Shown piece after piece: positions 21,078 to 32,154 of a DNA stretch of 64,000 nt. The position numbers and the translations under genes were made by a program. Position 1 is the first letter of the stretch. Every line of letters starts with the position of its first letter. Under the pieces are notes generated by a model, which saw nothing but the letters and a program-made list of their open reading frames with translations, made no database searches and was not told the origin of the DNA. Source of the DNA: Liopterus haemorrhoidalis (Eukaryota > Arthropoda > Insecta > Coleoptera > Dytiscidae); assembly GCA_963971575.1 (NCBI GenBank), contig OZ020619.1, positions 28,896,800 to 28,960,799 on the forward strand, written 5' to 3'.

Positions 21078-22237
21078 TTCATCTTATCTTAACGTTGAAC
21101 CCCCCGGCCCATGGCCGTAATCGCGTCAGAACCTCAAGATAAAATTGTTTATGTACTGTGTCACCTATCCGCACTCATTTACGGTAAATTTTGGAAACTG
21201 AAGGCCTATCCGATCTCTCATCTTTTATTGAATTTCTACCCCAAAAGCTGTTTTTAAAAGTTTAAGTGTTTCTGTCGTCGTCTTTCTAGTTTGTAAAATA
21301 TTTTGTACGCTGATCTTTGATCAGGACCATCATAAAAGTCCCAAGGTAAAGGAAACCAAATTACAGATATCGCAATAAAATTCTAACGACATAACTTAGA
21401 AAATCATACTCAACGGCAGTCAACTTTAAAATGTTAGCTGCATCATATTATGTCGACATTCCCTCTCTACACTTAGTAGTTATTGTACCATGGCGAAGTC
21501 CACGTATATTCGTCGATTGAAGAGGTAAAAAAAATCGGAAAGTAATCTAACATGGATTCAAAAAGTGCCTGCATATATGTTCCAGGAGTGGAAGACGTTG
21601 ACAGCGATGTGTAGCCGCAGAAAGGCAGTAATTTCGATAATTTATATGTGCAATAATTTCTTGTTAATGAATTTATTATTTTCTTTTATCTAATCTAGTA
21701 AATGAGCAAATTTATTAGTAAATAACCTTCCTTTAGTAATTCTTCGTACGCTAAATATTCCACCCTTTCACTTTGAGACAAATACTTCAACCCACTAAAA
21801 GATGGCACACCTTACCACCTCATGACTCATAAATGAAGGTTATGTCAACCTCTTCTCCTTGAAACCGTGGGATATCTGACACGTTGTCCATAATATATTC
21901 ATAATTGCCATCATATCGCCTATAGTCCAGACGCAACATTGTCGAATAAATAATTAAAGAAAAATGAAAAATGCGTATCTCGATGACTTTCTTGCGTCAT
22001 TCTTGAATTATATATGACGTCGATAACAAAACTGGAACACTGATAGAAATTATGATGTATTGGAAAAAGTATTTTTAGTACTCTATTTATTAATAACTAT
22101 AAAAGGTAGTAATAAAGATTAAGTTTAGTGGTTTATGTATATTTATAAACATATTTTATATAAATTATTATTTTTATTAAATTGTTTCTTTAATCATGAT
22201 TTTATACCCGATAAAACTAATGTAATTTGATTGAGGC
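21078..22237. other. No gene seen
   Basis: A+T-rich sequence with a slightly GC-richer start (CCCCCCGGCCCATGGCC near 21100). No coding frame, RNA gene or clear repeat end was found. Confidence 0.4.
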
Positions 22238-22560
22238 TTAATGCCTGTAGTACACGATGCGATTTCTCGTTTTGAATCTCGTACGATATATAGCAGCGTT
22301 TCTCAACCGGGGGGCCGCGGCTCCCTGGGGGGCCGTGAAAGCTTAGTCGGGGGGCCGCGAAGTCATATAAAATCGAAGCATGAAATTATAATAGAAAAAC
22401 GCTCAATTTTGCAAGTCATTGTTATGTAGAAAGTGCTTCTATGGACAATATAGAAACACATACATGCATACACTATCGGCTATAACTAGAGAAACAAAAC
22501 TATTTTTTAAATCATTTTCATAAATCCCGATTATTGACTAAATGAATATTGAATTATATT

Positions 22561-24350
22561 CAATTCAATTCAATTCAATTTATTTTAATTAATAATTATT
22601 ACATTTTATTCTTATTCATTTTATTCCTTACATAATTTAACTAAAATATAAATTTAATTTCTACCTATTGGTTTGAAATCTATTTTGCTTTATTCCTATT
22701 ATTTTCTTTTTCTTTGATTTCTTTTCTCCTCTGGATTACCTCTTTCATCCATGTGTAACCGCAGCCATTTCCGTTTAAAATATCTTCTCTTGTTCCTCCT
22801 TTGCTTCTCATTTCTTCACATCCTTCCAGCATATGTTCAACCGTCTCCCTTTCTTCTCTGCACATTCTACATAGTTTATCATCCTCTATTAACCAAAATT
22901 TGTTCGCCTTTTCTTCATTCCCACATCTAAACCTTGCAATTATTCTTTTTTTTCCCCATTTCCCTTTTCTTTTAGATATATCGGTCTTTGCGTGCTCCAA
23001 TTTTTTTTATACTTGTTATTGTACCTTGATCCGCTTATTCTCTCGTTTAATTCTTGTTGTTGTATGTCCTTCATTCTTTCTATTATCTCCTGCATTCCAT
23101 GTCCACTCTCTCTTTTTCTCCTTACTTCTTCTGTTGAAAAGCCTCCGTATTCATACATTTTACTCCTTTTTATCTCCCATTTTGATGTTTTTTTTTTCTG
23201 TTTATCTCTATTTTCTAATTCCTTCCATCATTCATTTAATAATTGTTTTTCCGGGTTCTTGACTATATTTTCTTCAAATCTTAAGGCTCTTTTAACGGCT
23301 TCTATTTTAATTTTGCATACCTTTGTCTCTTCTAATACTATGTACTCTGGTGTACATTCATCTAGCCCCAGCATCCACTTAAGATATTTATTCTGCACTT
23401 TCTCCAGCGGCTCATGCTCCTCCCATCCCCACACCTCTGCTCCATACATGATTATGCTCTTTATTAGGGCTTCGAACATGAGCATTCTTATGTTATATTC
23501 ACCCTTAAATTTCCTTTCACCTAAGCTCCAGATCTGCGGAATTGCTAGCATTGCCCTTTTACTTAGCTGCTTAATATGTTCATCTGTTCCTCCATTGCAT
23601 TGGAATTGGTATCCTAAGTACTTGTGTGTCCTAACTTTTTCAATTTTATTTCCTTCCCATTCCCATTTCTCTTCTCTCTGTCTCCCTCCTCCTTTTTTAA
23701 AAACCATTATTTTTGATTTATCTGTGTTTATCAGCAGTTTCTTTTTTTTAAAGTATTTATTCAGGGATTTCATCATTGTCTTCGACTCATTTTCTTTAGT
23801 TGCCAGCAATACAATGTCATCTGCATATGCTAAAGACATAAACTTTTTGTTTCCAACTATTAGTCCTCCTGTTTGTCCCTTTTGCAGGTGTTCCTCCATA
23901 TCTGCCATATATATATTGAATAGTGTTGAACTTAAAGGACATCCTTGCCTTACCCCTTGCACCGTCCAGAATTCCTCTGTATATTTTTCCCCTACTTTTA
24001 TCACATTCCTTGTCTCCTTATATATTTCCTGTATTCTATTCACTACTCTCTTATTTATTCCCCTTTCTTTCAGTGTACATATTAAATTTTTCCTGTCTAC
24101 AGTGTCAAAGGCTGCTCTCAGGTCTACAAAGAAGGTGAACACCTTTCCTTTTTCTTTCGCTAATTCCCTTCCAATTACGTAGTTCAATACATATATATTG
24201 TCCATTGTTCCCCTGTTCTTCCTAAATCCTGCCTGTATGTCTGGAATAATTTTCTTTGATTCCGCTTCTTCCCTCAGTTTCTCTTCCAGTATCATTGCAT
24301 ATATTTTGTATGCTGTATCCATTAACGTAATCCCTCTGTAATTACCGAAT
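22561..24350 (-). mobile_element. 5'-truncated non-LTR retrotransposon with 14-bp target duplication
   Basis: TATTGAATTATATT lies exactly on both sides (22547-22560, 24351-24364). On the minus strand the element starts abruptly inside the reverse transcriptase, runs through the C-terminal cysteine motif, and ends in an A+T-rich tail with four AATTG units (plus strand 22560-22581). This is the signature of target-primed reverse transcription. It is the youngest member of the nest because it splits the hAT element. Confidence 0.93.
22680..24335 (-). pseudogene. LINE reverse transcriptase, C-terminal two-thirds
   Basis: Reading from about 24335: NYRGITLMDTAYKIYA, QAGFRKNRGTMDNIY, FTFFVDLRAAFDTVDR with the first catalytic D, VRQGCPLSSTLFNIYMAD, AYADDIVLLA with the catalytic DD, INTDKSKIM, then HKYLGYQF. 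A 364-codon frame (23228-24322) is intact through the palm and thumb. After a frameshift a C-terminal domain follows: FRCGNEEKANKFW and CRMCREERETVEHMLEGC (cysteine-histidine knuckle). The endonuclease and first ORF are missing through 5' truncation. A sister copy with the same C-terminal layout is at 34524-35667. The clade is not assigned. Confidence 0.93.
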
Positions 24351-25992
24351 TATTGAATTATATTGGTATAGCAACAACAATTTATAAGTTAGAACCTGCT
24401 CTTAAAAATATTTGTTGTACTGGTACAATAAATAAAATAATTAACTTTCTGCTGCAGCAGACCATCTGCATATTTCTTTTGTAAGACTTAATAATAAAAC
24501 AATTTTTTGTGGTTACATTTTTTCCTTTGCCCCTAGTTCCCGTTCTTGTCCCGGTTTAGAGTTTCATAATTATGGTAAGCCTATATATATATATATATAT
24601 ATATATAGGGGGGCCGCAGACAATATTTAAGTTATTTTGGGGGGTCCCATGCCAGAAAAGGTTGAGAAACACTGATATATAGTACACAAATTATTGTATC
24701 GTGTACTACAGGATTTTCGTAGGAGATCTTGTATGATATTGAAAACCAACCAATATTTATTGTCCCGACTTAAATATAGGACAGAATGAACCAATAATGG
24801 CGCAGTATAAGATGCACATATTCATGTGACTGTAGCGAACAACTGTACATCTGTCAAACATATTTTGAGGTTATTTAGTATTAACTTTAGCAATATTTTT
24901 TCTTATTTTGTTTAAAATAAATTGGAATTAGCTGTTTACATTTTTAGGACATTTATATATATGTCGGAGAATATCATAATTTTATCAGGATACGTAAGTG
25001 CAAAGGCATCAGCCTTGGTGCTAGCAGAACCAAGATCAACCGATCAGCAAAACTGGGCGATAATAGAACAGTGTGTTTTGTATATGAGTGCGTTATAGCT
25101 GGACAATCGGTCTAGATCATTGGGATTGCTACGTGTCTGTTATAATATCTGTTTTAATTATGAACTTTGTTTTATGTCATAAATGTGTTTTAATAATGTT
25201 TGATTATTTGTGTGAGTGATAATTGTTATTTTACCACATTTGAGACGAAATATATATATATATATATAAGTTTGGATTTATTCAACATCTTATTATCCAA
25301 CATACTTAACTAGTGACTTATCTAAGGTGACCATTAAACATTCCAATCCGGGAAAAAAGTTCCGGGGGAATTATTTAAATAATTTTTTATGGATTATGTT
25401 TGTTGAATTTTTTTTTTTTTTAACATTTCTTGTCCACAATCTACTCTTGATTACAATTTCTATACTTCTCATTTTATATTCAGGTGTTGGGTGTTATTCA
25501 TAAAACAAATTCAACGAAATCATTATTAATATAACATGTTTTTATTTTCTTTAAATATTTTAAACGATAATAATGACAACAATAATATTTTTTGATAAAG
25601 AAAAATCGTAGTTTTATAGACAAAAATAATAATAACAAAAATTAATAAACTAATAATTCCCTTCAATTTAAAATGTAATAAATTAGAACAGAAAACGGTA
25701 CGGCTTTGCGAATCCAGGAGATTAAGTGATTCGGGACAAAGATTAATATTATCAGTCTTCAAAAATTGGTAAACTATCTGTCCACTCTAGGTTAAATACA
25801 ATTATTTGAATTCTGTCAGCTTACAAAAATAGACGTAGTGCGCATCAATTGGTACAGATTCAAAGCGATAAATATTGGATAGTACATATAATACAATAAT
25901 TTTACATCCGATAATTCTGAACTAAATTCGCAATGCAATAATTATCGTACAAGATTCAAAACGAGAAATTGCATCGTGTACTACAGGCTTAA

Positions 25993-26721
25993 GAATGTAG
26001 TGTAGCTTCATAAATTTCACATTGATCTGTTTATTCAGTTTCAAATTATCGCAGAAGAATAACTACATCGCCTACCACAAGAAATTGTTATTGATAGTTA
26101 AAAATATTTGATTTATAATAAATTTCCGTAGAGTATTAATTATTTTTTAAATGTGCGACAAACACTTAAACTTCCCACGTTTAAAAATACCATTTTCCCA
26201 ATTTGAACGGAAACATAAACTAACATTTCACTAGACTTTCAAACTGTTCATTTCGAAATGAGCGAGAATGTTGAACGAATCGTGACGAGGTAAGAAAAAC
26301 TTACGGTTTTTTTACGATGTTGTGCCTTGACATTTCACTACGAAACAAAGGAAGGGAAGAAACAAAAGAACATATACTATCACCGACCCATCACTAACTT
26401 GAAAATACGTAGCGATAAAAAAGGAATGTTAAAGTCTATGGTTTATGACATTTTGATTGGTGTGTTATTAAACTCAGATTTATTACTAGATAAGAATGGA
26501 ATGCTTTTGGATTTTTATGATGAAAAGTTTTACGGAAGAATGGAAGAAAATAGAATAGTTCCCGCTTTACGATACTACTCCGTTCTACAAACGCGATCTA
26601 AGTGAAAATATCGTAATGTGAACTCCTTGTGAATCTTCTTTTATCACCGGGAAAGCCCTATCTTCTGAAGTATCTTTAAAACACTAAGAAAACATTACAT
26701 TTCCACATATTTCTCGTTCCA
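25993..26721. other. No confident gene
   Basis: The 92-codon plus frame 26327-26605 (FHYETKEGKKQKNIYYHRP... KSMVYDILIGVLLNSDLLL) is the longest here. It is lysine-rich in an A+T-rich setting and has no recognised domain. It could be an orphan exon, but I cannot support it. Confidence 0.3.
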
Positions 26722-27216
26722 CCCTTTACTGCATGAATTTTTATTTTTGGCTGAAATAATTCATTGGCATTAAGAATTGGTTCTTATTGATAGAAAAATT
26801 AAATAAACAAATATGTTTAAAATATAAATTATTATTTTTATGAAAAAATAATAATTTAGGGTTTGTACCATACATGGAACATTATGATTCTACAGTATGT
26901 TACAAAAGAAAATGATTCCGTATTATTTGCTCGTCAATTGCTAGGTGTTCTTCATTAGGGCTTAAAAGCAGTCGCCCTCGAATTTTTGAAAGAAAAGGTC
27001 GTATCTTCTAGTTCTCAATAAATTCAGAATTATCGTTGAAGTGCAAATTCCGCTTGATATCCTCAAATCTATTGCAGCCTATTACTTGAGATACTGCAGG
27101 ATCTATTGCTGTGTATGTGGCATATATGAACATTCATGAAGTAACGTTCTCATTCAGTTTTAAAAGTAAAATAAAAATCGGAATGTGCCATATATGACAC
27201 ACTATGCGGTAAAGGG
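26722..27216 (-). mobile_element. piggyBac-derived MITE, copy 1
   Basis: Ends CCCTTTACTGCAT and TATGCGGTAAAGGG are inverted. TTAA follows the right end (27217-27220), although the left flank has lost it. On the minus strand, VSQVIGCNRFEDIKRNLHFND matches the N-terminal part of piggyBac transposases. A near-identical copy lies on the plus strand at 54449-54930. At 495 bp it is a deletion derivative without catalytic residues. Confidence 0.85.
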
Positions 27217-27220
27217 TTAA

Positions 27221-27719
27221 TGTGCATTTTCTTAAAGAATGTTGTCCTTAACGTTAATTATAACCCCCTACAGATTACAAGTTTCTTATACAAAACTAAC
27301 AATCTCAAATTAAATTAGTAACAATCTACCTAGTCTTGTCGTAACACTATTACAAAGTTATGAATTTGAAAATCCACAAGATGCTTAGAGATATTTTAAT
27401 TTTGTTTTAGTACATATAGTAATACAAAGATGAATCTTTGAGAGCAAAGAAACACCAATCAATTTTCAAAATGACTACTTGTGGTCGTTAAACAACGCTT
27501 AAGTTTGTGCGGTCACTCGTCAATAAAAGTAATAAAGGTTTCTTTAAAAGAAAAGGGTTTCTTTAGAAAGAAAAAAGGTTTCTTTGGAAAGGTTTCTTTA
27601 AAAAGAAACAATAAGGAAAGAAAAAAAAAAGGGAAAAAAGGAAAAAAAAGGGAAAAAAGGAAAACAAAAGAAACAGGTTTCTTTAAAAAATTTACATGAG
27701 AAAAATTTTAATATTGAAA
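27221..27719. other. No gene; purine-rich tract
   Basis: The stretch 27540-27690 is an A/G-rich degenerate repeat (GGTTTCTTT-AAAAGAAA and GGAAAAAAGG units). A frame across it is only a consequence of composition. Confidence 0.6.
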
Positions 27720-28205
27720 ACTATTTCAACCGCCAGAACGACATGGTGTATGCTAAAAGTTCGTGAGAAGCTTGTGAGAGAGCGCCGACGATCTAGAGGT
27801 GCCATTACCCTGCTTCGTTTATAGTTTGATAGGGCGGGACCTATAACGTCTAAAACCGTGTTGAAGTTGATAGTTAAAGAAATGAACAACTCTCTTTTCG
27901 CTGGTCACCACTGGAGTTTCCAGCAAGACCATAATGTGAAAGCTGCGCAGAAGTTGCTTGAAAGCACTGTACCGGACTTTATTTCTGCTGCTGATTGATC
28001 GCCAAGCAGTTCTGACCTCAACCACCTGACTATAAATTTTGGTTCGTGCTTCAGGACATAGCTTGCAAGAAAAAAAGCCCTAAATAGCTAGTGAAGCGTC
28101 CCGTGATGAAGACAGGAGACGGTTTTTCTGTAGAAACCCTGCGAAAGTCTATTGGCATGTGGCAGCAGAGACTTCAGCGCTGTATAAGCCAGAAGTGGTC
28201 ATTTT
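27720..28205 (+). pseudogene. mariner-superfamily transposase relic
   Basis: The + strand reads FDRAGPITSKTVLKLIVKEMNN, then HHWSFQQDHNVKAAQKLLES around the second catalytic D, then VPDFISAADWSPSSSDLN and, after a frameshift, PDYKFW with the third D. The order and wording match insect mariner-like enzymes in which the third D follows SPDLNPLDY. Stops and frameshifts make it dead, and ends were not found. CISQKWSF near 28200 marks the end of homology. Confidence 0.7.
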
Positions 28206-28309
28206 GAAAACTGATTGGTGTTTCTTGCCCCCCCTCCCCAAGCACTAAAAAACACACTTTTAAGGGACACGTTTTTATTATAATTGAACGTGAACCCGCA
28301 CCAAGAAAA

Positions 28310-28500
28310 AATGTTTACTACTGAATACCCTGTTCCAGGTCCCGGTTACAAATACCCGGATTCGAATATCCGTTTCTGTATACCCGGCTCCGAATACCCA
28401 GTTCTACGATCGGGTATACGAAACCGGGTAGACCGGGAACCGGATCTTTTTTTTTGAACCATTTTCGTTTCCAGCATATCGATTTCTGACAGCACCCTGA
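28310..28500 (-). mobile_element. hAT-like short element with ACCCGG repeats, copy 3
   Basis: Contains TACCCGGATTCG, TACCCGGCTCCG and ACCGGGTAGACCGGGAACC units. It ends CGATTTCTGACAGCACCCTG, the same terminus as copies 2 and 4. It directly precedes the C-rich periodic block. Confidence 0.5.
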
Positions 28501-28504
28501 GACG

Positions 28505-28655
28505 GTATCGGGACACATACCCCTTGGACAAATACCCCCTAAACATAAACCCTCCGTCAACCCCCTGGACATAAACTCCCCATGCAAAAAACCCCTGACA
28601 ATTAACCCCCGATGCAAAAAAAACATACAATTAACCCCCCCCCCCTCCAATTTTA
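28505..28655 (+). repeat. C-run periodic repeat, copy 1
   Basis: Runs of three to five C recur about every 16-18 bases between ACATAAA, GCAAAAAA and GACAATTAA strings, ending in a 13-C run near 28637. An opposite-strand relative is at 30060-30180. On the minus strand this is a regularly spaced G-run array. No superfamily is known to me. Confidence 0.7.
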
Positions 28656-28659
28656 AATA

Positions 28660-29760
28660 AAAAATATGATATAGTTTTAAATGATATAGTCCACCGTATG
28701 TAAACACAGCCCGGGTTGTGGGAGTGGTAATTTCAGAAATAAAATTTCATTATTATTTAAAGTAAAAATTATTCAATTAGTTAAAAAGTATTCAATTTAT
28801 TCAAATGTAAGAACTAATCTACTTTAAGATAAACTTTCTCAAGGGTTAGTTGAGCTATCACATATTTTTCTAGTTAAGCATTAAAAAGATACAGAGTGAT
28901 TTACCGGTCGTATATTATATGATTAGTTTGAAAGAACGTTATTGTTTAGATCAAAATAGTATCAGTCAAATGTTTATACAAAAGCCGATAGGCGACAATA
29001 TATTTTCAGTGAGATGGACTGCGTAATAATTAGAGTCAAAAATTAATCACTTGGGTTTATAAATTATTGGTCATAGAAAGATAAGTTTATAAAAGGGGTT
29101 GTTGTTAATGTGGAGAGCTGATTATTTTTACAACGACAAAAAAAGGGGTCAGAGATCAGATAATTAGTTTTAAGTAAAGAGTTGGAAAAATCTTGTGAGA
29201 GACAAAGCCAGTGATGAATAAAACGCCACCGTGAACGGACGAACCTCCCAAGTAATTTTGGTAGAGAAACCCGGTAGTTGTCGAGAGTAAACCAGAAGTA
29301 ATCTGGAAGTGTTGAGGTCTATTTAGAATTATATAAACGAACCTCGTAACGGATTAAACACCGTGAGTATTGTGAGGTGAATACGGTGATGGTGAGGTTT
29401 TTGTGAGTGTCTCTCATGGGATTTTATAGCCAGCGATAATTGTAAGTTCTAATGTAATCAATAACCTTTTCGATTCTAATTAAACAGTAAACGTAGATTA
29501 AGTAAAATGCAGACTTTAATTCAAACACCCTTATTCCTCTCATAAAGAGTCTAAGCAACCAACCAGCGGATCCTTTAGATTTTCAGACTTGATACCGCTC
29601 GCAAGTTTGGAAATCCACTATGTGGAGGACCTTTCAAAGTAAGTACCATGTAGTACAAATGAAATTATTTAAATTCATCTAGCCAACCTTGACGTTTCGA
29701 CCGATCCTAGAAATGCCCCCACAGGGTTTATGTTAAATGATCATCAATGTGTTTTGTGTT
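28660..29760. other. No gene seen
   Basis: A+T-rich at first, then a less A+T-rich stretch (29200-29420: AAACGCCACCGTGAACGG, GAGGTGAATACGGTGATG) whose wording is reminiscent of retroelement 5' regions. No frame longer than chance was found, so nothing is called. Confidence 0.35.
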
Positions 29761-29769
29761 AGGTTAGGT

Positions 29770-30048
29770 CGGAGGTCGGCAAACCGCGGCTCTTTGAGGA
29801 TATTCGAGTGGCTCTTCAAATTAAGTTGATAAGGAATAAAATTTAGAAAATATTCACGCAAAAGTTCATTTTATTTTCATGCATTTTTATGCAGCGTATT
29901 GGTAATACCAATGACTAAAATAAAACATATCTATGCACTACTCATTATGCTAAAAAAAGTTATGTATTGCAACAAAATTATGGCTCTTTAAAATGTTTCA
30001 AGATGCCGTAAAGGGTGAATTTGGTTGCAGTAAGTTTGCCAACCTCTG
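29770..30048. mobile_element. Short hAT element
   Basis: The left end CGGAGGTCGGCAAACCGCGG and right end AAGTTTGCCAACCTCTG are inverted. GGTTAGGT (29762-29769) and GCTTAGGT (30049-30056) form an 8-bp duplication with one change. The body contains GTGGCTCTTC and ATTATGGCTCTTTA, also symmetric. It is 279 bp and non-coding. Confidence 0.78.
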
Positions 30049-30059
30049 GCTTAGGTTAC

Positions 30060-30180
30060 TGTTCGAGAGGGTTTTATTTTTGAACGAGCGGTTAATTGTT
30101 TGGAGGTTTTTTGCACGGGAAGTTAATGTCCAGTGGTTTTTTAACGGGGAGGTTTATGTCCGGGGATACGTGTCCTAGTA
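30060..30180 (-). repeat. C-run periodic repeat, copy 2
   Basis: On the minus strand this reads GGACATAAACCTCCCC, then AAAAAACCACTGGACATTAA and AACAATTAACCGCTCG, in the same order as at 28505-28655. The two copies lie 1.4 kb apart in opposite orientation with a hAT element beside one of them. Confidence 0.68.
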
Positions 30181-31170
30181 CCTCCTGAGACAAACGCAAC
30201 CTGTGGCAAACGCGACTGAACCAAACAAATATCACCCATCGCCCCTGATGTTTTATAGGAGTATTATAAGAAAAAAAAATAAATATGTCCAATTACTATT
30301 TGGTTTTTATTACAAGAGAAACACTTAAAACAATTACAATTACAAATATATAGAGAAGGCGAAACTCTTAGGCTGGCGAGTTCAATTCCCGGTGAGAGAG
30401 TATTTTGATAGAAGTATTTGCTTCCTACGATAAATTATATATTAATAATCAAAACCTCGCTCTACAGGAATGTTTCCCAATAAAGCTGTTTAGAGCTGTT
30501 CTAAATTAAAATTGTTGGCTATCTCCACCTGTAGCTATATAGTTGCCAGGTTAACCAATCTTCCTTGGGCCATTGCTGTTCACAAATAATTTTTAATTCG
30601 TTAATAATCAGCATGTTAAAAAAATTTTACATGTCGTACTCTTGTTAAGCGGCGACATGAGGTAGACCGCCCGTATGCTACATTCTATCGCCGGTACTGC
30701 TCATAGCAATACTTCTTTTACTTCCTAATTGGAAAATAATGAATAGTGATAAATATTCCTTTTTGCAGGTAAAACACTGAATTTGTCATGCGGATCTTAA
30801 TCTAAAAGCAATAAAATATAACCAAACGATCAGATTCACATATCACGACATATTTTGCAGAATTCATATTTTATACCCTTTATCGCTGATCATAAATTTC
30901 TCTATTTTCACGACTGTCAACGGTGTTTTCTTACAAATTACACATATATCATATTTTTTCCAACAAGCTCGACATGCCATATATAATATGACATCAAACA
31001 CAGATTTCTTATATCACTTCTACCAGCAAATCTATTTTATTCTTTTCTTAATATCTTTCCCGAAGTTCCAGGGCAGTGATATTAAAGCCATGTTTCACAG
31101 AATAATGGGTTTCTTTACACATCCCACCTATTTTCTGTATAAAAAGCCTTTATCAGATTTGGCAAATCGA
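30181..31170. other. No gene; possible tRNA-like scrap
   Basis: Near 30370-30405 GGCTGGCGAGTTCAATTCCC looks like a tRNA-type B-box region, perhaps a SINE remnant; the upstream A-box is unclear. The rest is A+T-rich. A frame at 30988-31221 crosses into the MITE and has no motif. Confidence 0.35.
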
Positions 31171-31177
31171 TTGTCTG

Positions 31178-31545
31178 AAGGGCGTATCACACTAGAACGC
31201 TATCCAAGTTTTATTTTGTAAGTCTTTTTCGAGGATTTAAGTCTCCATGTCTTCAGCTATCACACGTGACAGGGAAAAGTGACTTGCGTCTGCGTACATA
31301 ACGTTAACAATATCCCCCGTCTCACTTGATCTGACTTTGAGGTCGAGAGAGCACACGCGCATTTGAAGACTTAGATTTCGTCTGTCTTCTAAAGACGGGC
31401 GAAATATATCTCGATGTATTTGCTCAGACTTAAAGACCTAGGTTTTTTTGTCATGCTATCACACACACAAGACTTCGATTCGAATGCCAAGACTTTAGTT
31501 TTCCAAGTTTAGACTTGAATAATAACTCTAGTGTGATAAGGCCTT
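31178..31545. mobile_element. MITE with AAGACTT motif array
   Basis: The left end AAGGGCGTATCACACTAG and right end CTAGTGTGATAAGGCCTT are inverted with two differences. The 368-bp interior contains many AAGTCT/AGACTT motifs in both orientations (for example near 31220, 31245, 31365, 31425, 31470, 31490, 31510), giving it strong self-complementarity. No frame is present. The flanks give no clear target duplication, so the superfamily is open. Confidence 0.75.
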
Positions 31546-32154
31546 AACCTTGCAACCATATACCCCTACGCGCATTATTCGTTAGAATCTTGAAGATATA
31601 TGTATATATGAACTCTTCAATTTAAGTACCGTAAAAATGAGAAAGAAATCAGATAATTGGTTGTGGCTAATAATGATTTTTTGGTAGTTGATTATTAATA
31701 GGACACTTTGCTAAAATGACAGTTCTGGTTATAAACATAACCTCAATATTCTGCGGTGTTCTGCACATGACATATGTATATGTAAATATGTGTCAACAAT
31801 ATTGTTAAACGAGATTCTTTTGACTAATTCATCATCGGTTAAAAGCAATAATGAAATTATCATGGATTATTTGAAAAAACGACAGTTTCGTGCCATAAAT
31901 AAGTTAAGGGGAGTAAGAAATCGAGAAAAATTAAAATTTTATTTTGGTTGTTATAGTTAGTAAAAACTCTCTTCAACTTCAACAACCGCGTTCCATAACT
32001 ATTTTTTCTTTCAGCAATTTTATATATTTGGAACGAAAAACCATATTCTTGGTTGCGTTCTGATATTTACGGTACACACTATTATTAGATTGTGCAACTC
32101 ACTTAAAGATAAAATGTTATTAAATAAAACTATTTTATTGTTGGAGCGACCACT
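31546..32154. other. No gene seen
   Basis: A+T-rich sequence between the MITE and the LINE remnant; no motif was recognised. Confidence 0.4.

Larger units (their letters stand above)
22294..24674. mobile_element. hAT element inside the TTAA element, split by a LINE
   Basis: The left end CAGCGTTTCTCAACCGGGGG and right end AAAGGTTGAGAAACACTG are inverted. ATATATAG flanks both sides exactly (22286-22293, 24675-24682). Subterminal GGGGGGCCGC blocks occur at both ends. Without the LINE the element is about 0.58 kb and non-coding. The target lay in the left terminal part of the TTAA element. Confidence 0.93.
22242..25988. mobile_element. TTAA-flanked inverted-repeat element, host of a nest
   Basis: The left end GCCTGTAGTACACGATGC (one extra T before it) and the right end GCATCGTGTACTACAGGC are inverted, and the match runs ~45 bp with few changes. 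TTAA borders both sides (22238-22241, 25989-25992), the target of piggyBac-type and Kolobok-type elements. Weaker symmetry continues for over 100 bp, including repeated ATCGTGTACTACAGG near 24700. Removing the hAT insert leaves about 1.36 kb. The interior (24720-25830) is A+T-rich, has (TA)n tracts at 24580-24606 and 25249-25268, and contains no transposase. Confidence 0.82.

Noticed and set aside
22992..24182. Longest plus-strand open frame, 396 codons, hydrophobic
   Set aside because: It is the antisense of the LINE reverse transcriptase frame on the minus strand; its F/L/S-rich composition is what an antisense of K/E/N-rich coding gives.
26327..26605. 92-codon plus frame as possible orphan exon
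   Set aside because: Lysine-rich composition in A+T-rich DNA, no known domain and no convincing splice sites.
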